A DNA stretch of 64,000 bases from Candidatus Nitrotoga sp. MKT (lineage in GTDB: Bacteria > Pseudomonadota > Gammaproteobacteria > Burkholderiales > Gallionellaceae): assembly GCA_003402345.1 (NCBI GenBank), contig QFXH01000011.1:1-64000 (forward strand), in the 5' to 3' direction. Below, piece after piece: positions 35,626 to 43,016 of this stretch (positions within the stretch are counted from its first letter, which is position 1; each line of letters begins with the position of its first letter). The position numbers and the translations under genes were made by a program. The notes under the pieces are model-generated. The model did not search any database and was not told the DNA's origin. It was given only the letters and a program-made list of their open reading frames with translations.

Positions 35626-37823
35626 ATACTCCGACCATTGAAGCTATCCAAAAAGCGGCGCATACCATGACCGCATCGGCACGCAAACAAGGCTATTCGC
35701 TTGACCCACGGCACGGCGGGGCGATTCACTACTACACCGCACCGGATGGTTCAATTATGTTTGCGCGGCTTCGCTTGAAACATCCTGATACCGGGGAAAA
35801 ATGGATAAGGCCATTACGCCGTGATGTTTCAGGCGTTTGGTGTGAGTTGAAAGCCCCTGAGTTTGAAGGCGGCGCGCCGCTCTACAATCTGCACCAGCTA
35901 TGCAATCCGGCGCGGCAATCTGAGCGCGTGATCCTAGTCGAAGGTGAATACAAGGTAGATATGTTGGCACTTCGCAGCATTATCGCCACCACCAGCGGCG
36001 GGGCGCAATCGGTAGATGCGGCAGACTGGCAACCATTAGCAGGACGTAACGTGCTGATATGGCCAGACAACGACAAGGCAGGGTTTGAATACGCACAACA
36101 CGCGGCGGACAAGCTGCGTGCGTTAGGTTGTGAGGTTGCCTTTATTGACGTGGCGGCTTTGAATTTGCCACCGAAGGGTGATTGCGTGGACTGGCTTAAA
36201 GCCTTTCATCAACAGCACGGGCACAAGGCAATGGCGGCGGATATATGGGTATTGCCAGTTATTGAGCGTGCACCGGAAGAAATCGAAGCCGTAGGAAACG
36301 TTTTAAGCCCTTTAATTAATGCGGGGGAGGCTATCCCCTACCCGGAAACCGCTGCACAGCCTGATATACCACCGGCACAGACAGACGATGAAAAAATCCA
36401 GTGGTTAGCGTCACTCAAACCGCTGGAATATGACCGCGTGAGAAAAGAGCAAGCAACAGCGTTAGGGGTACGACCTGGCACGCTTGATGGAATGGTGAAA
36501 GCTGCGCGATCCGATGAAAGCGAAGCTGACAGGTTGCCATTCGCTGAAGTCGAGCCGCACCCCGAGCCGATAGACCCGGCGCAATTGCTGAATGAGGTAT
36601 CAGATACCATCCAACGGTTTATCGTGCTGGACATTGAGCAAGCACACGCGGCTTGTTTGTGGGTTGCACTCACTTGGTTTATTGACGTGGTGGAAGTTGC
36701 CCCGCTGGCGATCATTAACGCACCGGAAAAATCTTGCGGAAAAACTCAATTGCTGACAGTGCTGGGGCGCATGGCATACCGGCCATTACCAGCATCTAAC
36801 GCTTCAGCATCGGCACTATTCAGAGCCGTGGAATCGTGGAAGCCCACGATTCTGATAGATGAAGCTGATACCTTTTTCCGCGATAACACAGAGCTTCACG
36901 GCATGGTTAACGCCGGGTATCTGCGCGATGGCTTTGTATTGCGCAGTGAGGCCGTGGGTGACAGCTTCGAGCCACGCATGTTTTCGGTATTCAGTGCCAA
37001 GGCATTGGCAGGCATTGCACTTGAAAAACACTTACCTGATGCGACCATGAGCCGTGGGGTGGTGTTTAATCTGCGCCGGAAACTATCCCATGAATCGGTT
37101 AGCAGATTGCGCCATGCCGACAGAGGGTTATTCACTGGCATTGCTGAAAAGTTGGCACGCTTCGCGGCTGATTACTCGCAACAGGTTAGACAGGCGCGCC
37201 CGTCATTGCCGGATGCGCTTTCAGACCGCGACCAAGACAATTGGGACGGCTTGCTTGCGGTTGCATCATGCGCGGGTGATGAGTGGTTAGACTGGGCAAT
37301 GAAGGCGGCTTTGAAGCTATCCGGTGCGGGTGAAAAAACGGTAAGCACGGGCAATGAATTGCTGGCTGACATTCAGCACGTTTTCGAGATCAAGCGCATA
37401 ACCAAGATCAGCACGGCTGATTTAATAGCGGCACTTTGTGATGATGATGAAAGCGCATGGGCAACTTACAACAGGGGCAAACCGATAACCCCGCGACAGG
37501 TTGCCAAGCAATTGGCGGCGTATGGGATAGCATCAAAAAATATCCGGCTGGGTGCGTATGAAACGCCAAAAGGTTTCGAGTTGTCGCAGTTTTTGGATGC
37601 TTTCGTGCGTTATCTTGTTACCCCCCTGAATTTGCCGCCACACCGCCACAAATCGCTAGAAGCCAATAAGCACGGGGTTTTAGACGTGGCGGACAATCCG
37701 CCACAGAAAACAACCCGCCACAATCCCGCCACACCGGAAGCCCCGCCGTTATTGGGTTGTGGCGGTGTGGCGGATAAAACACCGATTTTAGGGATGGGTG
37801 AAGAATGTGAGATTGAAATATGA
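35622..37823 (+). CDS. Toprim/P-loop replication protein (DUF3631-type primase-helicase)
   Basis: 733 residues from the ATG at 35622 that overlaps the CHC2 stop. Domains in order: Toprim region (RVILVEGEYKVDMLALR, NVLIWPDNDKAGFEYAQ), a linker, an ATPase with Walker A in NAPEKSCGKTQLLTVLG and Walker B in PTILIDEADTFF, and a DUF3631-like C-terminal region (ISTADLIAALCDDDESAWAT, GKPITPRQVAKQLAAYG). It should prime and unwind DNA for autonomous element replication. The last 65 residues are His/Pro/Thr-rich because the DNA carries iterons there, so the coding end may double as the origin. Confidence 0.88.
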   Translation: MNTPTIEAIQKAAHTMTASARKQGYSLDPRHGGAIHYYTAPDGSIMFARLRLKHPDTGEKWIRPLRRDVSGVWCELKAPEFEGGAPLYNLHQLCNPARQSERVILVEGEYKVDMLALRSIIATTSGGAQSVDAADWQPLAGRNVLIWPDNDKAGFEYAQHAADKLRALGCEVAFIDVAALNLPPKGDCVDWLKAFHQQHGHKAMAADIWVLPVIERAPEEIEAVGNVLSPLINAGEAIPYPETAAQPDIPPAQTDDEKIQWLASLKPLEYDRVRKEQATALGVRPGTLDGMVKAARSDESEADRLPFAEVEPHPEPIDPAQLLNEVSDTIQRFIVLDIEQAHAACLWVALTWFIDVVEVAPLAIINAPEKSCGKTQLLTVLGRMAYRPLPASNASASALFRAVESWKPTILIDEADTFFRDNTELHGMVNAGYLRDGFVLRSEAVGDSFEPRMFSVFSAKALAGIALEKHLPDATMSRGVVFNLRRKLSHESVSRLRHADRGLFTGIAEKLARFAADYSQQVRQARPSLPDALSDRDQDNWDGLLAVASCAGDEWLDWAMKAALKLSGAGEKTVSTGNELLADIQHVFEIKRITKISTADLIAALCDDDESAWATYNRGKPITPRQVAKQLAAYGIASKNIRLGAYETPKGFELSQFLDAFVRYLVTPLNLPPHRHKSLEANKHGVLDVADNPPQKTTRHNPATPEAPPLLGCGGVADKTPILGMGEECEIEI
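37635..37773. repeat. CCGCCACA iteron cluster; candidate replication origin
   Basis: Five direct CCGCCACA octamers (37635, 37643, 37698, 37715, 37726) and two inverted ones (37758, 37766) lie in 139 bases. One degenerate inverted copy is at 37686. The abutting pair 37635-37650 and the abutting inverted pair 37758-37773 make a perfect 16-bp inverted repeat. The cluster sits within the 3' end of the replication gene, where phage-inducible islands keep their origins. Confidence 0.65.
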
Positions 37824-38281
37824 TGTACGCCCAACAAGTGATTGACAATGCCGCTGGGGAATTTAACTCCCCGGCGCTGGCGATACTGGCACGTTGCGAA
37901 CAGTCAGGCGTATATCTTCGGGTGGAAGGCGAACACTTAAAGGTTAGAGGCAACCGCGAAACAATCGCGGCATGGCAAGCGATGATTGGGCGACACAAGC
38001 CGGAAATAATCGCGGCACTGACCGGGCAACCATATCCCACGAAAACCGCTGCAAACGATAGCGCGACACTGGCAGCGGACTATCAAGAGTTGACCGCCTG
38101 CATAATTGAACTTTGCCAGCTTGCCGGGTATGCGGATAAGGCACGGGAACGGATGTTTGCGGCACGGCGCAATCTATACCCTTTCCAGTATGCAACAGAG
38201 TGCGCTTATTTTCGTTGGCAGGTAGTCCGCGCAAGGGCTGGTGCGTATTGGCATAACGATGTACTGAGGGCTGGAATATGA
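37820..38281 (+). CDS. Hypothetical protein with a TubC-N-like N-terminus
   Basis: 153 residues. SGVYLRVEGEHLKVRGNRET and WQAMIGRHKPEIIAALTG resemble the TubC-N docking fold (helix-turn-beta-hairpin) found at the start of many small proteins in mobile elements. The C-terminal half (ARERMFAARRNLYPFQYATE, FRWQVVRARAGAYWH) is unfamiliar. The ATG overlaps the TGA of the replication gene. It probably belongs to the replication/regulation operon. Confidence 0.7.
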   Translation: MMYAQQVIDNAAGEFNSPALAILARCEQSGVYLRVEGEHLKVRGNRETIAAWQAMIGRHKPEIIAALTGQPYPTKTAANDSATLAADYQELTACIIELCQLAGYADKARERMFAARRNLYPFQYATECAYFRWQVVRARAGAYWHNDVLRAGI

Positions 38282-38383
38282 GCTGCACTGCGGCAAGGGG
38301 GGAGTTAAGCTCTACAGCTTCCTTATCCCTAGACCGTATGCTTTCCCACGCGCAGATTTTTTCCCTTTTTAAATGGAATTCAA

Positions 38384-38704
38384 ATGGCAGGTGTTAAAGG
38401 TAAGAGCGGAGGCGCACGACCCGGAGCCGGTAGACCAAAGAACAAACCCGCAAAACTCAACATGCCAGCGACAAAAGACCCGCTTGTTTTTCTGCTATCG
38501 GTTATGAATGATCCTGCCTTAGATGCAAGGCTGAGGATTGTCGCTGCAACGGCTGCATTGCCATACGTTCATGAACGAGCTGGCAACGTACAAGGCGGCA
38601 AAAAAGATAGGCGGGCAGAAGCGGCACAAGAAGCCGGAAAAGGAAAGTTCGCCCCGTCAAAGCCGCCGAAGCTCAAACTTATAAACATAGCTGGGACTGA
38701 CTGA
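38384..38704 (+). CDS. Terminase-small-subunit-like protein
   Basis: 106 residues. KGKSGGARPGAGRPKNKPAK, then DPLVFLLSVMNDPALDARLR and IVAATAALPYVHE, then a charged Lys/Arg/Pro-rich tail. This pattern is seen in phage terminase small subunits, which recognise DNA for packaging. No large terminase, portal or structural gene is nearby. In a phage satellite such a gene would redirect the helper's packaging machine. The function is inferred from sequence pattern and context. The SD is weak (GGA). About 100 bases before it have no gene. Confidence 0.6.
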   Translation: MAGVKGKSGGARPGAGRPKNKPAKLNMPATKDPLVFLLSVMNDPALDARLRIVAATAALPYVHERAGNVQGGKKDRRAEAAQEAGKGKFAPSKPPKLKLINIAGTD

Positions 38705-38752
38705 AGAATACCCTCTCGCTGAATCCTTTATCTAACCCCTAGTCGCTAATAA

Positions 38753-38780
38753 TTGACAGTATATTTGACGGTATATTTGA
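38753..38780. repeat. Tandem TTGACRGTATAT repeats at the right end of the element
   Basis: TTGACAGTATAT and TTGACGGTATAT are adjacent, followed by TTGA. They match the paired units at 33064-33085 on the other side. They lie about 45 bases inside the right att-like repeat, a position suitable for integrase or excisionase arm sites. Confidence 0.5.
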
Positions 38781-38825
38781 AATATGAAAAACACAGAATA
38801 AATAACAGCGTGGCTTCCAAGGCAT

Positions 38826-38849
38826 GATTCAATTGCACCTATCCCACCA
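38826..38849 (+). other. attR-like imperfect copy of the tRNA-Met 3' end
   Basis: GATTCAATTGCACCTATC plus CCACCA matches the tRNA-Met 3' end with three substitutions and one deleted base. It lies 5.9 kb from the tRNA, after the last element gene, and is followed by a terminator like the one downstream of the tRNA. The divergence suggests an old insertion or a non-identical attachment site. Confidence 0.55.
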
Positions 38850-38881
38850 ATAAAATATTAAAGAAGCTCAAAGAAATACAT

Positions 38882-38917
38882 AAACCCGCGTTCTCCTGAT
38901 GAGTGCGCGGGTTTTTT
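38882..38917 (+). terminator. Rho-independent terminator beyond the element
   Basis: AAACCCGCG (38882-38890) pairs with CGCGGGTTT (38906-38914), followed by six T residues. It mirrors the tRNA-Met terminator at 32985 and may be the original chromosomal one displaced by the insertion. Confidence 0.85.
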
Positions 38918-39038
38918 GTTTTATGCACGTTTGCAACATCCATCCATATCCAAGGTTTTTGTCCAACAATATTGATACCGGTTATATTAGCGCCTTCGGC
39001 CTCGTACAGCCCATCACCCCGGAATAGCGCCTACCCCC

Positions 39039-40496
39039 ATGTTCGAACAAGCTTTTAAAAATATCGACGACGTCCTTTGGAAAGAGGCAGGTTGTGCCAG
39101 CGAGCTGGACTACACCGAGCAGACCTCCTGGCTGCTGTTCCTGAAATTTCTGGACAGCCTTGAGCAGGACAAGGCCATGGAGGCGGGGCTGGAGGACAAA
39201 AAGTACACCTTCATCCTCGACGCGCCCTACCGCTGGGAAAGCTGGGCCGCGCCCAAAGGAGCCGATGGCAAGCTCGACCACAACAAAGCGCTGACCGGTG
39301 ACGACCTGCGTGACTTCGTCGACCGCAAACTCTTTCCCTACCTGCACGGCTTCAAGCAGAAGGCCAGCGGGCCGAATACCCTCGAATACAAGATCGGCGA
39401 AATTTTCGGCGAGATCAAGAACAAGATCCACAGCGGCTACAACCTGCGCGAGATCATCGACCACATCGACGAACTGCGATTCCGCTCGCAAACCGAAAAG
39501 CACGAACTGTCGCACCTGTACGAAGCCAAGATCAAGAACATGGGCAACGCGGGTAGGAACGGCGGCGAATACTATACCCCGCGCCCGCTGATTCGCGCCA
39601 TGGTGCAAGTGGTGCAGCCAACAATCGGCGAGCGCATCTATGATGGTGCCTGTGGCTCGGCGGGCTTTCTGTGCGAGGCATTCGACTACCTCAAGGCCAA
39701 GCCCGGGCTTACCACCAGCAACATCAAGACGCTGCAAGAGCGCACCTTCTACGGCAAGGAAAAGAAGTCACTGGCCTATGTCATCGCGATCATGAACATG
39801 ATCCTGCACGGTATCGAAGCGCCCAACATCGCCCACACCAACACACTGGCCGAGAACCTTGCCGACATTCAGGACAAAGACCGCATGGACGTGATCCTGG
39901 CCAATCCGCCCTTCGGCGGCAAGGAGCGCAAGGAAGTCCAGCAGAACTTCCCCATTCGCACCGGCGAAACGGCTTTTCTCTTCCTCCAGCACTTCATCAA
40001 AATGCTCAAGGCCGGCGGCCGCGCCGCTGTGGTCATTAAGAACACCTTTCTGTCCAACACCGACAATGCTTCGGTGAGCCTGCGCAAACTGCTGCTGGAA
40101 AGTTGCAACCTGCATACCATCCTCGATTGCCCCGGCGGCACCTTCCAGGGCGCGGGCGTGAAAACCGTTGTGCTGTTCTTCGAGAAAGGCGCACCAACCA
40201 GAAAGGTTTGGTACTACCAGCTCGACCCCGGCCGCAATATGGGCAAGACCAACCCGCTCAACGACGCCGACCTCGCCGAGTTCATCGCACTGCAAAAGAC
40301 CTTCGCCGACTCGCCCAAGAGCTGGTCTGTTGATACCCATGCCCTGAGCGCAGCCGAAGGGTACGATCTGTCGGTGAAGAACCCGAACGGTGGCGAGGAA
40401 ATCGCGCATCGCAGCCCGCAGGACATCATGGACGAAATCGCCGCATTGGATGCCGAGAGCGCGGAAGTGCTGGCAAACATTAGGTTGCTGCTATGA
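39039..40496 (+). CDS. hsdM: Type I restriction-modification methyltransferase subunit
   Basis: HsdM methylates adenine within the site recognised by HsdS. 485 residues: N-terminal helical domain (FKNIDDVLWKEAGCASELDY, TSWLLFLKFLDSLEQ), SAM-binding motif I YDGACGSAGFLCEAF, and catalytic NPPF in VILANPPFGGKER near residue 290. GGEYYTPRPLIRAMV precedes motif I. The TGA overlaps the hsdS ATG. The gene is more GC-rich than the neighbouring element, which suggests a separate acquisition. About 330 bases before it hold only the att and terminator signals already listed and a promoter region. Confidence 0.96.
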   Translation: MFEQAFKNIDDVLWKEAGCASELDYTEQTSWLLFLKFLDSLEQDKAMEAGLEDKKYTFILDAPYRWESWAAPKGADGKLDHNKALTGDDLRDFVDRKLFPYLHGFKQKASGPNTLEYKIGEIFGEIKNKIHSGYNLREIIDHIDELRFRSQTEKHELSHLYEAKIKNMGNAGRNGGEYYTPRPLIRAMVQVVQPTIGERIYDGACGSAGFLCEAFDYLKAKPGLTTSNIKTLQERTFYGKEKKSLAYVIAIMNMILHGIEAPNIAHTNTLAENLADIQDKDRMDVILANPPFGGKERKEVQQNFPIRTGETAFLFLQHFIKMLKAGGRAAVVIKNTFLSNTDNASVSLRKLLLESCNLHTILDCPGGTFQGAGVKTVVLFFEKGAPTRKVWYYQLDPGRNMGKTNPLNDADLAEFIALQKTFADSPKSWSVDTHALSAAEGYDLSVKNPNGGEEIAHRSPQDIMDEIAALDAESAEVLANIRLLL

Positions 40497-41695
40497 AGTC
40501 GGGGTGGCAAACCAAAAAGCTCGGCGACCTCTTGGAAGTTCAGAACGGCTATGCCTTTAGCAGCAAGGATTACTCGGAGTCTGGGCATTTTGTGATGCGC
40601 ATTGGCAACGTACAGAATAGCTTCATTACCCTAACTGACCCGAAATTCATTAGCCTTCCTGCTAATAGTGCTCTACAAAGATTCGTGTTGTCGGAAGGCG
40701 ACATCTTGGTTTCGCTCACTGGAGATGTCGGACGGGTCGGCGTGATTCAGAAGAAACACCTTCCGGCAGCCCTAAACCAGCGCGTAGCCAGAATCACAAT
40801 CCGCAATAGCTCACCGGCCTCCAGAGAGTTTCTATTATTCTTCCTTTACTCAGATTTGTTTCGAGAAGTACTCACAGGTGCTGGTCATGGCGCTGCACAG
40901 CAAAATGTCTCAACAAAGGATCTCATTGAAATTCAGTTACCCGTCCCTCCGCTTGCCGAACAGCAGCGCATCGTCGGCATACTCGACGAAGCGTTCGACG
41001 GCATCGCCGCCGCCAAAGCCAACGCCGAAAAAAACCTTCAAAACGTCCGCTCCCTGTTCGAAAGTCATCTGCAATCCGTTTTCACCCAGCGTGGCGAAGG
41101 GTGGAGAGAGAAGCGATTGGATGAAGTTTGCACTTTTAGCAGTGGCGGTACCCCGTCTAAAAGCAATAGCGGCTATTGGAGCGGCGAAATACCTTGGATT
41201 TCTGGACGTGATATGAAATCAACACAACTGTTCGATTCGCTGTTGCATATTTCTCGATCAGCAGTTGACGAGTCTTCAACGCGTATGGCGCCAGCAGGAA
41301 CGCTCCTAATTCTTGTACGCGGTATGGGCTTGGCACATGGTGCTCAAATCGCCGAGCTAATGGTTCCCTGTGCATTCAACCAAGACATCAGAGCAATCCA
41401 CCCTGAACCAGGCCTGATCCCTCGGTATCTCCTTTTCGCACTACGAGACCGAATTAATTCAAGCAACAACGTCTTGAGTAGTGCTGCTCATGGAACACTC
41501 AAGATAGACTCAGACGAACTAAAGAGGGTGATGATTCCTGTCTCTTCGCGCGGTCATCAACAGAGAGTTGTGGCTACGATTGACTCCCTTTCAGAAGAAA
41601 CCCAACGCCTCGAATCCATTTACCAGCGCAAGCTCGCCGCCCTCGACAACCTGAAAAAATCTCTGCTGCACCAGGCATTTTCCGGCGAGTTATGA
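40493..41695 (+). CDS. hsdS: Type I restriction-modification specificity subunit
   Basis: 400 residues with the two-domain repeat of HsdS. Target-recognition domain 1 opens with WQTKKLGDLLEVQNGYAFSS and ends in QQRIVGILDEAFDGIAAAKA. Domain 2 opens with WREKRLDEVCTFSSGGTPSK and ends in QQRVVATIDSLSEETQRLES. The conserved spacer helices follow each domain. The last 30 residues (YQRKLAALDNLKKSLLHQAF) recur as a broken copy at 42895-43005. The DNA target cannot be predicted from sequence by eye. ATGA overlap with hsdM indicates coupling. Confidence 0.95.
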   Translation: MKSGWQTKKLGDLLEVQNGYAFSSKDYSESGHFVMRIGNVQNSFITLTDPKFISLPANSALQRFVLSEGDILVSLTGDVGRVGVIQKKHLPAALNQRVARITIRNSSPASREFLLFFLYSDLFREVLTGAGHGAAQQNVSTKDLIEIQLPVPPLAEQQRIVGILDEAFDGIAAAKANAEKNLQNVRSLFESHLQSVFTQRGEGWREKRLDEVCTFSSGGTPSKSNSGYWSGEIPWISGRDMKSTQLFDSLLHISRSAVDESSTRMAPAGTLLILVRGMGLAHGAQIAELMVPCAFNQDIRAIHPEPGLIPRYLLFALRDRINSSNNVLSSAAHGTLKIDSDELKRVMIPVSSRGHQQRVVATIDSLSEETQRLESIYQRKLAALDNLKKSLLHQAFSGEL

Positions 41696-41783
41696 ATGAT
41701 GATGTGTATAGAAAACCTAGTTTTTTAACCATATCCATCATGACGTGATAAGAAAATGCAATTTTTTATACATGTTATCTCTG

Positions 41784-41816
41784 ACATGATAAGATAATTG
41801 AAATTTCTTATCATGT
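41784..41816. promoter_or_regulatory. Inverted repeat upstream of fic; candidate operator
   Basis: ACATGATAAGA (41784-41794) and TCTTATCATGT (41806-41816) are perfect 11-bp arms separated by 11 bases. A partial copy, ATGACGTGATAAGAAAA, lies about 45 bases upstream. The repeat ends 18 bases before the fic GTG, where a bound repressor would block transcription or initiation. The C-terminal winged-helix-like region of the Fic protein makes autoregulation plausible. Confidence 0.55.
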
Positions 41817-41834
41817 TTTTATAGGGCAAGCGGT

Positions 41835-42908
41835 GTGATTGCTTTACAGATACCTTCAAATGCCAGCCTGGAAGTTAAGGCAATCTGGCAAAGCCTGGCC
41901 GAGGCGCATCGCTATTTGGCCGAGTTGAAGGGCTTGTGTGAATCCTTGCCCAACAGCGCGATTCTGTTGGATACGCTCTCCATCCAGGAGGCGAAAGATA
42001 GCTCTGAAATAGAGAACATCATCACCACGCATGACGAGCTCTATGCCTACGACCAAAGCAGTTCGGCCTCACCTGCTGCCAAGGAAGTACAAAACTACAT
42101 CGCCGCCTTAAGGGTGGGGTATCAGGACGTGCGTGACTCCGGCTTGATTCGATTGAGAACGATTTTGCGCGTGCAGGAAGAAGTCGAACAAAGCAATGCT
42201 GGCTTGAGGAAACTGCCGGGCACGGTACTTAAAAACCAGACTACGGGCGCAATTGTGTATGAGCCGCCACAAGATGCTGTGGTGATTGAGAAGCTGATGG
42301 CGGATTTGGTTGATTTCATTCATGCCAATGATGAGCTGGACCCCATATTACGCATGGCGATTGTGCATCACCAGTTTGAAAGCATCCATCCGTTTTACGA
42401 TGGCAATGGGCGCACCGGGCGTATTCTCAATTTGCTGATCTTGCAGCGCGAAGGCTTGCTGGATTTGCCTGTGCTGTATTTAAGCCGTTATATCACCTCT
42501 ACTAAAAGCCAGTATTACCAGCTGCTCCAATTAACAAGGAAAACCAATAACTGGGTAGATTGGTGCGTGTATATCGTGAAGGGTATCGCTGTTACTGCCA
42601 AAAGTGAAATCAAGCTGATTAAGAATTTGCGGGAGTTGATGCAAACAACCAAGCATCGCTTACGCGCTGAACTGCCTAAAATCTATAGCCAGGATTTGCT
42701 GAATAATCTATTTCGCCATCCTTACACCAAGATCGAGTTTGTGGAAAAAGGTTTAGGTGTTTCGCGCATTACCGCGGCAAAGCATTTGGATACGCTTGCT
42801 AAAAATGGCTTTGTGGAAAAGAAAAAAATTGGCCGCAAAAACTTTTATATCAATCGGCCATTATTTGAACTCTTGACGCAGATTACTTTAGACGATGAAC
42901 GAAGCTGA
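41835..42908 (+). CDS. Fic-domain protein (class II, with inhibitory motif) and C-terminal wHTH
   Basis: 357 residues. The Fic motif HPFYDGNGRTGR lies near residue 192, with the catalytic His. The N-terminal helix DSSEIENIITTHDEL carries the (S/T)xxxE(G/N) inhibitory element typical of self-inhibited Fic AMP-transferases. The C-terminal 80 residues (KIEFVEKGLGVSRITAAKHL, LAKNGFVEKKKIGRKNFYIN) form a winged helix. The start is GTG with AGGG upstream. The gene sits inside the hsd operon between hsdS and hsdR. It could act as a conditional toxin or regulator; the target is unknown. Confidence 0.93.
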   Translation: MIALQIPSNASLEVKAIWQSLAEAHRYLAELKGLCESLPNSAILLDTLSIQEAKDSSEIENIITTHDELYAYDQSSSASPAAKEVQNYIAALRVGYQDVRDSGLIRLRTILRVQEEVEQSNAGLRKLPGTVLKNQTTGAIVYEPPQDAVVIEKLMADLVDFIHANDELDPILRMAIVHHQFESIHPFYDGNGRTGRILNLLILQREGLLDLPVLYLSRYITSTKSQYYQLLQLTRKTNNWVDWCVYIVKGIAVTAKSEIKLIKNLRELMQTTKHRLRAELPKIYSQDLLNNLFRHPYTKIEFVEKGLGVSRITAAKHLDTLAKNGFVEKKKIGRKNFYINRPLFELLTQITLDDERS

Positions 42909-43005
42909 AATCCAACGCCTCGAAATCATTTGCCAGCACAAGCTTGCCGCGCTTGATGCGTTGAAAAAGTCGCCGCTGCATCAGGCTTTCAGTGGTCATA
43001 TATAA
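42895..43005 (+). pseudogene. Detached hsdS 3'-end copy
   Basis: A 36-codon frame from ATG 42895 (overlapping the fic 3' end) reads IQRLEIICQHKLAALDALKK and SPLHQAFSGHI. It parallels the end of hsdS (QRLESIYQRKLAALDNLKKS, LLHQAFSGEL). The first 19 bases also resemble the first bases of hsdR (ATGAACGAAGC). It is too short to be a working specificity subunit and is best read as a scar of recombination. Confidence 0.7.
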
Positions 43006-43016
43006 GGAGTCAATTC

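Noticed and set aside
38826-38849. A second tRNA gene
   Set aside because: Only the T-arm/acceptor-like end is present; no D-arm or anticodon arm precedes it.
38982-39737. 251-codon minus-strand open frame over the start of hsdM
   Set aside because: It lies antisense to a well-supported HsdM sequence. The high GC content of hsdM leaves few antisense stops, and its translation matches no known pattern.
39768-40409. 213-codon minus-strand frame
   Set aside because: Antisense to hsdM including its NPPF region; shadow of codon bias.
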